The notes: generated from the letters alone by a model not told the origin. Positions 34,509 through 47,192 are shown, numbered from the stretch's first letter. The stretch: DNA of 64,000 nt from Eudorina sp. 2006-703-Eu-15 (GCA_003117195.1 BDSI01000034.1:186001-250000); one strand, 5' to 3'. Program-made: numbers and translations.

Positions 34509-37500
34509 ATGTCTAATAACGTCCATAACACTGATGTTGGGAGCTTCACAGCAATTGCGGCTCTGGTCATTTTTTGCCTGGCCATCATCCTGACCATATT
34601 CTTGGTTTTCAAGGCGATAGAGATACGAATACCAGTGAGGGGGCGACAGCCGTTCACCCTCGCGGTCAAGTACTACGTCGCACCGGTTGTTGCCGTACTG
34701 GCCATGCTGGCGACCACCTCAATGACAATTCAGGATGTGGGACGAGGCTTGCTCGGAAACAATCAGATTCAGCCTTACGGTATTCTCATCCTCTTCATGA
34801 GCATGGCTTACATCGCGGGGAGTCTCGACGCGTCCGGGGTGAGTGCGTGTTGCATGCACACCACTTGTGCCGGGCGTGCAACGCGGTAATCTGTGCCCTC
34901 CACGCTTTCTTCGTAGGTCTTTGCATGGTTGGCGCTCAAATTCACCGTCATGTCAGGGGGACGGGGGCACGTACTGTTCCTCTTCTACTTCCTGCTGTCC
35001 AGCTTCATCACAACCTTCACGTCGAACGACGTCTGCATGTAAGCGGTGATGAACCATTTATCTCGCCGGGGCAAAGGGAGCGGTGATGAACCATTCAACT
35101 CGCCGGGGCAAAGGAGGCGTCTAGAGTGTTAGCTGCGGTGTGCGCTACGGGAATTGGGTGCGCGGCTGGAAAATGATGTTTCGCAAAATCCTCATGCGTG
35201 TTAGCTTGCCTAAATTTTTAATTTGATGCTTATACCAGAACACCTATAGAGGTCCTTGGGACTGCCTGTGCATTGCGCGCGCCAGCCGGCCCTCGTTACG
35301 TCTCAGTCGTCACCGTGCGTTCCGCCCTCCCTGCCGCGACCTCGTCCGACGCAGCTTGACCTTGACGCCTATCGTGTGCTACTTCGCCAAGGCGACCGGC
35401 GTGAACCCGATGCCCTTCCTGTATGCGGAGTACGCGGCCGCCAACACCTTTGGCGCGCTCCTGTACACTGGGAACCCCACCAACATCATTGTGGCGGACG
35501 CCTACAACATGACATTTTTGGGGTACAGCAAGTTTATGTCGTTGCCGACCTTGGGTAGGTTATGCGCATGGCGATCGGGTGTTGAAGAAACGCGATGCCA
35601 GCTGTCCAGGCTTGGGGCCGTCCGGTCCCTAGGAGCCCTTGGGGCGCTTACCAGTCCCATTCTTTCAAATGGCGTGGCACCACATCGCTTAGGCGCCTGT
35701 CGCAGCGCCGGGTGGTTTTCCAGCATGAAACGTGCCTTGGGTTGCTGTCTTGCTGATCGCAGTTTCAGCAAACCCTACGTCCTTTGTAATGCCCGTTGCC
35801 AGTGTGCCTCCCGCCCACGGTCCCTCCTTCCGCACCGAACCCGCGCAGCCGGCGGCATTGCCTGCTACATCGTGCTCCTGATTGAGTTCTTCCGCGATAT
35901 TCCGAAATCCATTCCGCTGCCAACCGTGGACGCCTCCCAGTTGCTCCGCGACAAGCTGGGTGCAGTGTTCGGCTCAGTCAACATGCTCACGTGCCTGGCC
36001 TTGCTGGCCGCGGCGCCGTCGCTAGGCTGGACGATGTGGACCATCACGATTGTCTGTGCGGGCGTGCACGTCGTCTACAACCTCTGGGCCTTCCGATCCT
36101 CAGTCCTGAACTTACGGCCGCTGCTGGCGTGCTGGACGTGCGGCTGCACCAAAGAGGAGCACGCGGGCGGCCCCAGCACGGAGGCGTCAGCGGTGGGGGC
36201 CGCAGCCGCCGGGGCATGCTGTGAGCTGCAGGCGTGCAAGGTGCCGCGCTCCGGATCATCTGGATCCGACAGAATGGGTCCGCGCGTGGGCTACGAAATG
36301 GAGGCGGTGGCGGCGGACAAGGCTGGCCAGGGGAAGGTATGGAACGCCTGTAATGAGGCCCGTCATGGCATTTGATTGAAATGAAAGGGCGCGGAGATGC
36401 CGCACACGCACCCTGTGCTGGCGTGTCAGTTTAGCGAACACGTTAAATAGCTCCGAAACCACTTCTCAAACCACTTCTTCGGATTGTGCTGGAACTGACG
36501 GTCATACGGGGCGCGGTATGTCACCTAGGGCGTGGCTGAATGCAGCAATCTTCTGCCCCTCAACAGGCGTTCGTGCGGCACGAAGCGGCACTGCAAACCA
36601 TGGGCCGCGATGACGTGGACACCGGCTTCAACTCGGAGGCCCCGCAGGCGAGCAGGGGCAGCAGCAGCGCCAACCCAGAGGCGCCGTCTGACAGCGGGTG
36701 CAGCGGCAGTGGTGGCTGCAACGTGCCCGGCGAGCGGCGCGAAGGATGCCCATGCACACCTGCCGGTGGCACAGTGGCAAATGCGGCGCGGAGGGGCTGC
36801 TGCGGCGCAACAGGCAGCGGCAGCAGTCCCGCAGGGACATATTGCGGGGGACGAACTACGCAGGCGGTGCCGCGCGCGCCTGCGGGACCCCTGGCGGAGT
36901 CAGTGGACATGCCCGCGGCGGCTCTGCCCCCGGTCACGTCCGTAGTCCTAGCGGCGGATGAGGACCCAGTCGGAAGCGCGGTCTCACCTTCGGTTGCGAA
37001 CCCAGCAGTGGCAGCGTCCGATGGCGTAGATGGCGCTGACGCCGGCCAGGCCGCGATGACGGTTGATTCGCTGCGTGGCAAGGCGCCCACTTTCTGGGGC
37101 CTCTTCTTCGATCTGCCCTGGGAGGTGGTGCCGTTCGCGCTAGGGATGTTCGTTCTGGTGGAGGGGCTGTACGTGCAGGTGGGTGTCTGCCAGAGGCTGC
37201 TGCGGGCATGGGGCTCAATTTCGTCCCGCGGGACGTTTGGGAGGGGCTTGATCGCTGCACGCTTTGCGGACAGTAAACTATATGAGTCCTCTGCTTTCTG
37301 TTTTATGCAGACATACCCTGTGTGTGTGGGTTGGCCACTGGTTTATTTTTGCCCAGGTTGCTGTCCCGATGGATCCTTTCCGCGCGTAGGGCTGGCTCAA
37401 CGTGTTTGGTTCTGGCCTGGGCAAGGGGAGCGAGACGCTCCCGGGCGCCATCTTCATTATGGGCTTCCTCTCAATCTTGCTGGCTAACACCATCAACAAC

Positions 37501-38339
37501 CAGCCGATGACCATCTTGCTGACACGTATCGCGTTGGACCCAAGGTACGGGAGGTAACGTGAGACACCTTGCCGCCCATGTGCGGTGTCTCGGTGTGACC
37601 TGCGAGGCTTGCAAACCCCGTGACCCGCGGCTCGTCTACGATCGTGACCCGCGGCTCGTCTGCGATCGTGACCCGCGGCTCGTCTGCGATCCCGCGTCGC
37701 GCGGCTGGCTGACTCGGGCTTTGCTGTCCTCGAAATTCGCTTCCCACATTCCCAGGTATACCAGCTACGTCCAAGGCAGCACCCATAAGGCTGCGCTGTT
37801 CTCTCTGGTCCTGGGCAGGTGAGCAGGGGTGGGGTCGCATGTCCCGCGCAGCCCTTTGCCAATGCCTGGATTTATGGCTTCACGGTCCGGATGACGGGGT
37901 CAGTGATGCGGCGACCCAGCAGGCTATAGGATTTTCCTATCAGCAAGCTTGATAGTAGACTCCAGGCCAAACTGTGTACGGGGTTGCCTTCAACATGCGA
38001 GCTGGAGCGAGGCGGATGAATCGTATGTCTTAACAGCCTGTTGCGTCGGGTACTCAGGAATGATCCCAAACATGGGATCGTTGCCAGTGCAGGCTGCCAC
38101 GCTTGCCGCATGACTCCCTAAGCCCAACTCGCTACGTGTCCCGCAGTAACATCGGAGCGGTGTTTACGTTGATCGGCGCCTTGGCGGGCATCCTCTGGTC
38201 CAACATCATGGGCATCCACGGCGTGAAGGTCACGTACGCTCAGTTCGCGAGGATCTGCTGCCCCGTGGGCTTCGTGACGCTTGTGGCCTCCCTGCTGGTC
38301 TTGTGGTTTGAGTTCGTCGTTTTCCCGAACACCGGCTAG
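34509..38339 (+). CDS. ArsB/IT-superfamily-like anion permease (eight exons)
   Basis: Exons: 34509-34838, 34917-35038, 35355-35554, 35849-36336, about 36546-37178, 37390-37544, 37756-37818 and 38147-38339, ending in TAG; about 727 residues. Phase agrees at every junction. Family signatures are TSNDVCILTLTPIV (across the exon 2/3 junction), GNPTNIIVADAYN, ANTINNQPMTILL and SNIGAVFTLIGALAGILW, which match the paired NxN/NPTN re-entrant regions of ArsB, NhaD and related 10-12-helix permeases. Hydrophobic segments lie in both halves, separated by a long hydrophilic loop (end of exon 4 and most of exon 5) rich in Ser, Gly and Ala. The start is the ATG at 34509; upstream in-frame codons are not ATG. 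Substrate cannot be told; arsenite, silicate or another anion are family possibilities. Exon 5 may instead begin at 36567. Confidence 0.85.
35043..35114. repeat. Direct duplication just after a permease splice donor
   Basis: Two adjacent units of about 35 bases, each beginning GCGGTGATGAACCATT and ending CGCCGGGGCAAAGG, lie in the second intron of the permease gene, starting four bases after the donor GT. Confidence 0.85.
37620..37691. repeat. Three perfect-length 24-bp tandem units in a permease intron
   Basis: Three consecutive units start GTGACCCGCGGCTCGTCT and end CGATC, differing at one position. They lie in the intron between permease exons 6 and 7. Confidence 0.9.
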
Positions 38340-39739
38340 AGGCCGTCTCGCCCGGCACGCGGCACGCGGCTCGATGTTTTTCCGGGCACGTGGGGCACGT
38401 GGGTTCTCCGAGTTGTTCTCCTTCGATTTCCATGTCGCGCTGGAAGGGGGGGCATGCGTCTGTTTCAGTGGTGTGTGTGTCTATCTTGAATTGGGCAACC
38501 TATGTAGCCATGTTGGGCGGACCTACCACAGTGCAGCGTCGATTATTAAGATGCCAATGAATTTGAGCGCTAAAACTGAAATTTGGTTGCTTTTGCGGTT
38601 GAGTTGTTTCCACGGTGTTGGCACCATCGATATCACACACCCACGTGGCACGCGTTTTCATCTTACAGCGCGTACATAGTAACTAACAAGCGGTCTCGAT
38701 AATTGACAGTAGCGCTTTGAGGGCGTCGGCAGAAGTACGCAGAATAATATGTATGTGTGTTATGGGCGTGCTGCATGTGGAAGTGCAAGTAACGAAGTGT
38801 CGATTGACTCATGACCATGTCAGTAGGGTATGTAGGACAATGCGGCGACAGATCGCCCGCACGTGCGATATCTGTGCGTAAAGATTGCAGTGTGGATAGG
38901 CTTCCGGGCCCTGTCTAAGGGTAATAAAGATATAATGTGATCGAACGCATGAGTTCGCTCCCAGCAGGAAGGGCAGGTGAGGTTCTGGATGCGTGCACTG
39001 TCGAATAGAGGTGGCTGGGCTATCGTGAAATGCAAACACGCACGCGAACGTAGTTGCAGCCTCATTGCGTGCGACTCGGCGCAGGACCCGTGCTGAGAGG
39101 TGGCACCATCCTTGGATAATGTAGCGCGGAAACGTGCGCGTGCGCAGCAAGAGATTTATAACTGCATAGCTGTCAGGTTGTTCGGGATTGCGTGGCAGGT
39201 GCGGTACTCGAAAGGAGGTGCAGTGACAACTGACAAGCATTTGGAGTTGGACCCTGCCTCGTGGTGATGCTATGGAATATGTGGGCTACATTGTTGGGGA
39301 AGCTGAAGCGGTCGCTGTACTCGGTTCGACGACACCCGAAAGGTTTTTCAGTTTTACTATGACCATACATGCGGGTGCCCCCTAATAACCGGCGGGTCGG
39401 TCAGAGAGCGGAACGGCCACGAATAAGTAATCCTATGGCATCTTGTGGTGAGGAAGCCTTGGCTGTCATATGACCCGCGGGTCCACTATAACATTCTAAA
39501 GCATCTTGTGGCGTGTGAGCTTGTCATTCTGCAGGTTTAAGCCGAGGTAAGTTGAAAGCCTACCCTGAATGAAATCTTTTTCCGCACAGCCGCAGTGGAT
39601 GGGGCCGTCGAAAAGTAAGCACTTGCGCGCGGCAAGCATAGGTGTATGCTGTCGTACAGATTCTAGGTGGAGGCAGGCGCGTGGGTGGGGTCGTGAGGAA
39701 ATCAAGTACATACACGCGCATGTATGTAACTCTAAACGG
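38340..39739. other. Intergenic stretch downstream of the permease
   Basis: Holds the permease 3' untranslated region and otherwise no gene I can support. The minus strand at 38,820-39,065 has a weak CPSC...H...H pattern that could be a very decayed retroelement zinc motif, not strong enough to call. A small LTR-like fragment occurs near 39,447-39,493. Confidence 0.5.
39447..39493 (-). repeat. Short fragment of the TGTTA/GGACCCGCGGGTCAT repeat family, flanked by direct repeats
   Basis: On the minus strand it begins TGTTATAGTGGACCCGCGGG and continues to GGCTTCCTCACCA, matching the start of the repeat at 41,787. It is flanked by identical 11-base repeats GCATCTTGTGG (39,438-39,448 and 39,501-39,511), which may be a target duplication or part of the element. 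Confidence 0.6.
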
Positions 39740-41756
39740 GCCTCACCGTCCCGCCATGAAGCCAACTACCCCATCCACGAGCTGGAGCTGCTCGCTGTTG
39801 TACATGCAGTGCGTAAGTTCAGGTGCTACCTTGAAGGTCGCCGCTTTACTCTCTGCACCGACCACGAAACCCTGCAGCGTTTCTTCACCCAAATGGATCT
39901 CTCCCGTCGCCAAGCTTGTTGGGCTCAACTTCTCGCCCCCTTCCAAGGCTACATCACCATCACCTACCGGCCCGGCCCCCAGGACATGGCCGACGCCTTC
40001 CCGTCAATCCACCGCCATTCCCCGAACCCTCCATCCCCGCTCCAACATCCGTCGCCTCCGCCTTCGCCTCGTTATCGCCGCCCGTTCCCCGTTAGCCTAT
40101 TACCTCCCCGCCCATCGACATCCCCACCAACAACGCCCTACGTCATTCATGCTTCACCATCGCCTCCCACGTCTTCCCGGACCCCAACCTCGCCGCCGCT
40201 ATCCGCTCGGGTTACGCCGTTGAACGGCCATGTTCAACGGCCTCTCCCCTGGAAAACCATACCTCCGCCGCTCCGCTGATGGTTTCTTCTACTTCTACTG
40301 CTAAAACCCTTCTACTTAACCAACCGCATCGCCATTCCCAACGACCCCACCCTTTGCCGCCGCCTTCTTCATGAGTTCCACGACGCCGCCTACACCGGTC
40401 ACCCTGGTTTCCGCCGTACCCTCGCCGCCATCTCCACCCGCTATTGGTGGCCTCATATGAGCCGCACCGTCAAAGCCTACGTCCAATCCTGCGCCATCTG
40501 TCAACGCTCCAAACCCTCCACCCAGCCCCCGCCTGGCCTCCTCCATCCCCTGCCTACACCTCCGCGCCCGTGGACCCACGTGTCTATGGACCTTATCACC
40601 GACCTACCACCATCCACAGGCCTGGATGGCCGCACCTACACCGCGATCGTCACCTTCGTTGATATGCTCACCACCCATTTCGCCCCCGCCAACAAATCCA
40701 TCACCGTCCGCGACACCGCCATGCTCTACCTTACCCATGTCTATCGCCTCCACGGCCTCCCACCACCCTCGTCTCCGACCGTGATCCCCGCTTCGTTGCC
40801 GAAGTCTGGCGTACCTTCTGGGGACACCTCGGCACTTCCCTCAACCTCTCCTCCGCCTACCACTCCCAAACCGACGGTCAAACCGAACGTACCCACCGCA
40901 CCACCGAGCAAATCCTTCGTGCGTATGTCCAGCCGATGAAGGACACTTGGGCTTCCTAGCTGAAGCCGCAACAACTCGGCCCACGCCAGCACCGGTACCA
41001 CCCCCTTCTACACCAAGTACGGTTACCATCCCATCACCCCCCCCCACTCTGCCTTCATCCCTGTCTACTCCCGCCCACCCCGCCGCCGCCGACCTCCATC
41101 GTCATCTCCGTGATATTCACTCCACCATCGCCACTGAACTCGAAGCCGCCAAAACCCGCTACTCCGCCAACGCCAATCGACACCGCCGCGAACTCACCTT
41201 CCAGATCGGCGACAAAGTCCGCCTTTCCACCACCCACCTCACCCTGCCCGACTTCCCCTCCCCCCAACTCCGCCCGCGCTTCCTTGGTCCCTTCACCATC
41301 TCCGCCCTCTTCTCGCCTGTCACCTATCGCCTCGATCTGCCTCTGGCCCTCGGCCGTATCCACCCCTTCTTCCACATCTCCCGCCTTCTACCCTGGACTG
41401 ACAACGATTCAAGTCTTTTCCCCGATCGCCCGCCGCCGCCCCCCACCATCCCCGTCGCGCTGGAGTCCCCGTACGACAGTGCCGACACCACCATCACCGC
41501 CGTCCACCTGGGATACGACAAGCAGCTGCGCCCGTCCGTCTTCTATCTCGTGCAGTGGTCCGCCGCGCGCGACCCCGCTTGGGAGCCGTACAACAACGTA
41601 CGACAACGTCAAGCGCCTGCGTTCCGCTCATTTCTGGAGACCCCTTACGTGGACCGCCTTCAAACTGTCTGATCGATATGAGTGGTTCCGTAGCAAGTTT
41701 CCTGAGCGCGCACCGCGGATCGTGCATTTTGTCAGCACTGCCAACTAGATCAATCT
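39740..41756 (+). mobile_element. Decayed Ty3/gypsy chromovirus pol remnant (RNase H, integrase, chromodomain)
   Basis: RNase H lies at about 39,745-40,020 (YPIHELELLAVVHAVRKFR and FTLCTDHETLQRFF). The integrase zinc-binding region lies at about 40,370-40,510 (HEFHDAAYTGHPG, RYWWPHM, SCAICQRSKP), followed by the core (SMDLITDLP, then AYHSQTDGQTERTHRTTEQ). A chromodomain sits near 41,490-41,600 (FYLVQWSAARDPAWEPY). The coding frame is broken: there are frame changes between RNase H and integrase, a one-base shift near 40,762 inside the integrase core, and a stop near 40,959. Protease, most of reverse transcriptase and gag are missing upstream. It is an inactive, truncated insertion between genes A and B. 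Confidence 0.88.
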
Positions 41757-41786
41757 CATGGGATACTCGCATTATTATTATTAGGA

Positions 41787-42268
41787 TGTTACAGCGGACC
41801 CCGCGGGTCATCGGTGACAGCCCCGGCGACAGCCGAGGCTTCCTCACCATACACTGCCTAAATGAACTAACGCCACCATGGCGCTCCGGACAGGCTCCCC
41901 AAGTGCACCGAAACACTCCCCGGGACCACACTACCAGGGAACCACCCCGTTCCTGAGAACCAAGGGATAAAGTCCGCTCAGGGGGAGTTAGCCACCAGGG
42001 CGCCCCTATTAGCGAACCACCACCCCCACCAAGGCGGGGTCACTTCTCCAGCGGTGGCCCGTAGTCTTGGAAGGCCACGGGGGCTCGCGAGTCACCATTC
42101 AGGGGCCTGCCCGTACGGTCCCACCGGGCCGAAAAAACCGCCCACACCTAGCGATAGCTCCACTGGGCGTCAGTGCCCTGACCACCCGCGGTCTATTACG
42201 ACAGAGTACCTACAGGGCTTAAGAATCCTGGCCTGACGGAACCGGGCCTCGCATAATGAAATTTTACA
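41787..42268 (+). repeat. LTR-like repeat, longest copy
   Basis: Begins TGTTACAGCGGACCCCGCGG and may end at a TTTTACA near 42,268. The first 250 bases are clearly related, in reverse orientation, to 55,465-55,734 in a gene B intron, and the first 50 to 39,447-39,493. TG...CA ends and dispersed copies fit a solo or fragmentary LTR. The right end is uncertain, and no target-site duplication is identified. Confidence 0.55.
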
Positions 42269-42654
42269 TGGGTTACTAGGGTTTAGTGTATTCGCTGCAC
42301 CATACTTGTGACATGCCGCGTGTACTGTGTGTAATGTAACCGTTACAAGGTGGACCCGTATCCCGACCGTACTGTGTGTGTTCGGGTTGTCCCAGTCGTA
42401 GCACGGTCACCGACCGGTCAGCTCCTGGCACTCGTGTGGCATTCCCCCTGCCGTTGTAGACCACGTCTGTCTGCGTTCATCTGCGCCCTAGCTTAGGCCG
42501 ACTTCTGGGCGAGGATGGGTTTTGCCTTGACTCTGTTTCCCTTTCCCTTCCTCTCGCTAGCCCAGCTGCCGATCACGCAATTTAGGGAAACAGAGGTGGC
42601 GCATGTGCAGTGCGTGCTGTTCGGAAAGCACCGAGGACGGTGCTTGTGTTAAGC

Positions 42655-42890
42655 AGGGGGGAATGTAAAGATTAGCCGTAGTTAATTCGCTGGCTGTCTA
42701 TTTTTCTGGTTTGCTAGGTTGAGTAAGGCGTTGTCGTGATAGTCAACGTACGGCATCTTCGGTACGAGGGAAAAGAGCCCCTAACGGCCGACTTGCATTG
42801 TTTACGCTTGCATTACATCCTGCACGCAAGCGCATTCTGCAAGGAGATAACGAATTCATAAGCCTCGGTTGTACGACTGTGTATTGCACA
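42655..42890 (+). other. Possible polypurine tract and 3' LTR start
   Basis: GCAGGGGGGAA is followed immediately by TGTAAAGATTAGCC. Purine tract plus TGT is the usual junction at the start of a Ty3/gypsy 3' LTR, and this lies downstream of the chromodomain remnant in the right orientation. A TTGCACA near 42,890 might be the LTR end. No partner LTR was seen upstream. Confidence 0.3.
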
Positions 42891-44696
42891 GACGCTCAGT
42901 GCCTTGGTTCAATTCAGAGATAACGTTTGCTGCTAGCGCGATCAAGTGCATGCCTCGTGGCGTTGATCACCGGGTTCTCGCGATAATCATAAAGGCTGAC
43001 GCCATTAATAGGCAAGTTATAGCCCAGGAGACGCAACCACTGCGCCTCCGTTGTCGTCTCGAAACCCGCAAAATAATCGGCGCTCGTTGTTATAAGCAGC
43101 CCGCGTTTGACACGGTGCAGCTTGGCGGCTCTGGGGCTCCGTCAGAGCGCAGGGAAACCGGTGGTCGTTAACTCGGATATGGGCCCACTTGCCAGCTGTT
43201 GCCAGCTTCCCTGTGAGTAGCAGAATATTGGACGCACCGGCGACCAATGACGGCGTAGATCCGGACCATCAACCCAGATGCGGGACTCTGGGATAGAGGT
43301 CAAGGCCAAAGCCCAAGGGAAGAAGAAGGAGGAGCTCTGTGGGGACACGCGAAGAGAGCCGCTTTGGCCGCGGAAAGATTTGGGGACAGAAATGGGGTCT
43401 GTGACGCCGTATATAGTAAGCGATGGCTAATAGCCGATGAGGTACGACGCGGCAACGCATCCCCCTGTGTCACAGACGACACCATTCACGCACTAGCACT
43501 CGTTGGCAATCGGAATCGCTGCAGGCCCTCTTCCATAGTTTATCGAGCTGTTGTAGTACAAGCCAACGACTTCTTGTCGCATCATGTTAGGATGTTCGTA
43601 CGTATGACAAGTGTGAGGAAGGGTGGAGCTGTCTGACACAAGATTTTTTTTTGCTGCAACTCGAACGGGGTTCCTATTATATGTGGAAACGATCATAGAC
43701 ACTGGCGGTCTGCGGCAAACATAACCGTTCGAAGTTGCCGGTTCTGAGTTGGTAAGCTTCTGAGTCATCGCACGCAACGTTAATCCTGCAATCTTGTTTC
43801 TTGTTTAATTCTTTGTTTATGCGATGTGTGTAGCTGCAACACACGGCCGTCCTTTCCTCAGCTTTCGCGTACTAAACTGGGCAAACATTGCCAACACCAT
43901 GTTAGTCGATGTGAACTTGTGCCAATCAAGCTGATATAACTGAGCAGCTACAAGCCATGGTACGCCTGGGCAGCTTACCATTTCTACTGTGGCCGGCAGT
44001 TCCTGCCGACTGTAACATGCGTGACCTTACGTAGGGTTGCGGGGCGTCTCGTAATGTGGCACAAGGGGCACGTAACCCTGGAACTGGTGGCGCGCCGGTG
44101 TTGGAACCGAAGCCCGTCGCCGAGAAGGACTCGGCGTTTGGAAAGGTACAATTTGTCGCCGACATTTGTCGTTGCACGGAGCTATCTTGTATACTAATCG
44201 ATGTTCGTATCGGGTTTGGTACAACGTCTTACGTTAGTGCTATTTTGACACACGTCATGGATACGGTACCGTGTTACTTAATGTAATGTGCGCAGGGTGG
44301 AGGGGCTCCTCCGGGAGTCACACGCAAGTCAACTCGGTGTTTGGGCCGAAAACCCATAGTCCATTACAGACCGCGTGTAGCGTGTGTGCACCCGTGGGAT
44401 TCCTACAAAGCGCAGCGAATTGCAGTGTTGCAGTGTTGTCTAAAGAAGGGGATTCGCAATGCAAGTTATGTGTTCTGGCATGTGTGCACTGCGCCCCACC
44501 TGGCAGGACGCGTGCATTCCCGGGCCGTGCAAGGTTGGCCTCTTGCTCCAACTGGCGCACTCAACGGCTCGCTTGTGCAGCTCGTACACTCAAAGTTCTA
44601 TGCGCAGCTCTGGCTGCGGTCCTTTCCGTGCCGACTGATCTTGGGGGTGCCCGCTGCTACACATCGCAGGAATCCTTGGAAACCTGTGTCTCACAG
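42891..44696. other. Intergenic stretch upstream of gene B
   Basis: No gene or conserved motif is recognised on either strand. It should include the gene B promoter and perhaps a small first exon. The frame of exon 1 stays open leftward to about 44,271, but that extension is Cys-rich, has no resemblance to gene A and is probably non-coding. Confidence 0.5.
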
Positions 44697-47192
44697 GTCC
44701 AGCCGGGTTCACCATCATCAGCCCCAGTCAAGGCCTCTGCGGCAGAGCGCCCAGGTACAGCCAATGTCCCCCGGCCGGGGGACAAGCGGCCAACCGGCGG
44801 CGTCAATCTGGAGGAGCACTTCACAGACGAGCAGCTGCGCCTCTGGAACACCACCAAGCTGCTTCAGCGCCTGGCAACGGCAGCCTCTGAGGAACCCTGC
44901 GCCGCGCTGCCACACTCCCCGGCGGCTGGCTCGGGCGCACGCGCCGCCAGTCATCTGGTACGCAGGTCGCTGTCGGGCGGTGCAGGGGGCGATGACGGCG
45001 GCCCGGCCTCCTTAAACTCACGCCGGGAGGTCAGCGAGTGCGCCGTCTCCCTGGAGTTCCTGCTGGAGTTCGCCAGAGAGGTGGGTCCGGCAGCGGTCCG
45101 GCTGCAGGGAGGGAGGGGGGAACCCGAGCGAGCGCGCGAGAGGGGACTCTCCCAGCCAGTGGGGGCAAATAAGAAATACCAAGCCTAGAACCTAGCCATT
45201 GAGTCGCGGCTGAGCTATTGCCATTTGGGTCGATTTGGGTCGTTCGCTCTAGTGTGGGCTGCAGTTAACGAAAGGTGGGATTTTACTTAAATAGATGCGA
45301 AGGACCCTTACAGGATGTTACACTGAATCCCATCCGTGATCGGCGTGTCAACTCGTCACGGTGCACACCTGCGGCTAGCCAGGTCGCCGGGAAGGCAGGC
45401 CATGCATGAGATCGGCTGTTTGGGACACGGCACGACTGTGCTTGGGGGTTGTCTTCCGAAAGATTCGATGGCGCTCGGAGAAGAGAGGCTGGGCGCTGAC
45501 GCGCTTGCGGCCATGCGTCCGCCCTGCCGGCTGCCGCGCGGAGATACTGATGGGCGCTACCGTTTGTGCAGGTCCCCGAGGGCTGGCGGACGGGTCGCGT
45601 CGTGCAGGAGCTGGTCAAGGGCTTCACCCAGGCGCACCAGTGTCGCTTCACTGACATGATGCCGGGGCGGTAGGTTGCTGGAAGGCTGGACCATGAGACC
45701 GAACGTCACCAGCAACGGTTGAAAACGCGGTTGCGATGTGGGTCCATTGCCCGTGCTGCAATGAAGTCGTTCTCCGCCCATGAGAACCCTGCTGGGTTGC
45801 AGCGCATTCGGGCTGGTACATTTAGCACGATTAATTTTGAGGAATTGGCCGCAGTGCACAATTCAACCTAACCCTATATCCCGTCATATCGTCACGTCTT
45901 ATACGTGGCACGCTGTTCAGTAGTTGAAGTGCTGGTGCCTGGCCGGCCGGCCCCCTGCTAGCAGGCACGTGAAGCGGCCCGACTACTTCATCAGCCACAA
46001 GTGGGACAGTCCCTTCCACTACCTGGTACGATCGGTGCGGGACTACCTCAGCGGCGCGGTGCCCGGGGAGGTCTACGTGTGGCTGGACATCTTTGCCGTC
46101 AACCAGGTGCGTGTGCCAGCGGGGCGGCCGCGCGAGGGATGGAGACGCCGGGAAGGGAAAGACATGCCTGATTTGGGTACTGGGTATTCAACTGATGGTT
46201 CCAGCGGAGAAGCTGTGATTCGCGAACATCACAAGTACGTGCAGCTTATGCGTGGAGCTGGGTGGCTGTCCGTCAGAAAGGGTCCGACTACGTAGGCTTG
46301 ACTGAGGCGACAGTGATTTGGCCTTTTAGACGAGGAGAGAGCTTATTGCGATGCGGCGCATAAGTGAGCCATTGAAATGCAGTCGTGTGACGCCAACCTT
46401 ACATTCTCCTCTCGCCGTGCGGCCGGATGCATTGCGCAGCACCCCGGCAGTGGGCACGACAGCGACCTGGCGCAAGTCAGCAAGGCCATCACCAGCGCGA
46501 GCGGCGGTGAGCGGTTCATTATGTTGTGCCTCGGCCCCGCGCGAAAGATGAGGCTTGCTGCGCACAGGGCAGACACCGTGTCCCTAGGGAACAGCGGGTC
46601 TGTCGTTGCTGTGGGGTCGAGGGTCAGGTCGAGGCATTAAAGCATGTTTTGCTAGATTGCCCTGTGTATGACATGGTTCGCGGGGAGGAGGGCTTTCCTC
46701 AGTTCATTACCATGCTGGAAGCCATGGCCTGGGACCCGGCTCGATTAGCAAGTCCCTTGGAGCGTATGTGGGCCCACCGCAACGCCATCGTTCCTTTTGA
46801 ACGGTAGTAGTCTCTTTTTTCCTGCTTGTGCATCGTCATGCGCGTGCTTTTAGGCGTTCTTCGGCTGCCCTTGAGCCTAGGGCTCGTTTGGGTAGTTGTA
46901 CAGGTATGGGGTTATGCACCCCCAACCATGTTCCATGTAACACACACAGTAGACCATATGCGGGGCGCTGCTGGGGTCCAACTTTTTGGTGCGAATTTGC
47001 TGGCGGCTCGCGCGGCCATTACCCCTTGCTCTGCGCGCAGGCACACTGGTGGTGCTGGACCGACAAGCGGGCCCGCTCGCTCGCGTATGGTGCCTATTTG
47101 AAATCTGGATCACCGTCAGGGAGAAGGGTCTTGGCTCGCTGCACCTCCTCACCTACGGGTTCACCAACAACGACATCCGGGACTGCTTCGAG
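44697..47192 (+). other. Gene B exons 1-5: N-terminal region and TIR-like domain
   Basis: Exons: 44697-45080, 45572-45669, 45965-46106, 46440-46506, 47041-47192. Exon 1 contains [14 protein letters not shown] and ends [14 protein letters not shown]. Exon 3 has [13 protein letters not shown] and [12 protein letters not shown]. Exon 5 has [20 protein letters not shown] followed by IW and TVREKG. The candidate catalytic Glu in WCLFE is intact. Exons 2-5 have the same lengths as in gene A (98, 142, 67, 152 nt); exon 1 is shorter and its low-complexity part is not alignable. Confidence 0.74.

Noticed and set aside
38820..39240. Minus-strand frame with a CPSC...H...H pattern as a LINE zinc motif
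   Set aside because: The Cys/His spacing does not complete the family pattern and no reverse transcriptase residues are nearby.
44271..44696. Upstream extension of gene B exon 1 frame as the true N-terminus
   Set aside because: Begins with a non-ATG codon, is Cys-rich and low in coding character, and has no counterpart in gene A. A phase-0 CAG acceptor at 44,696 is the better boundary.
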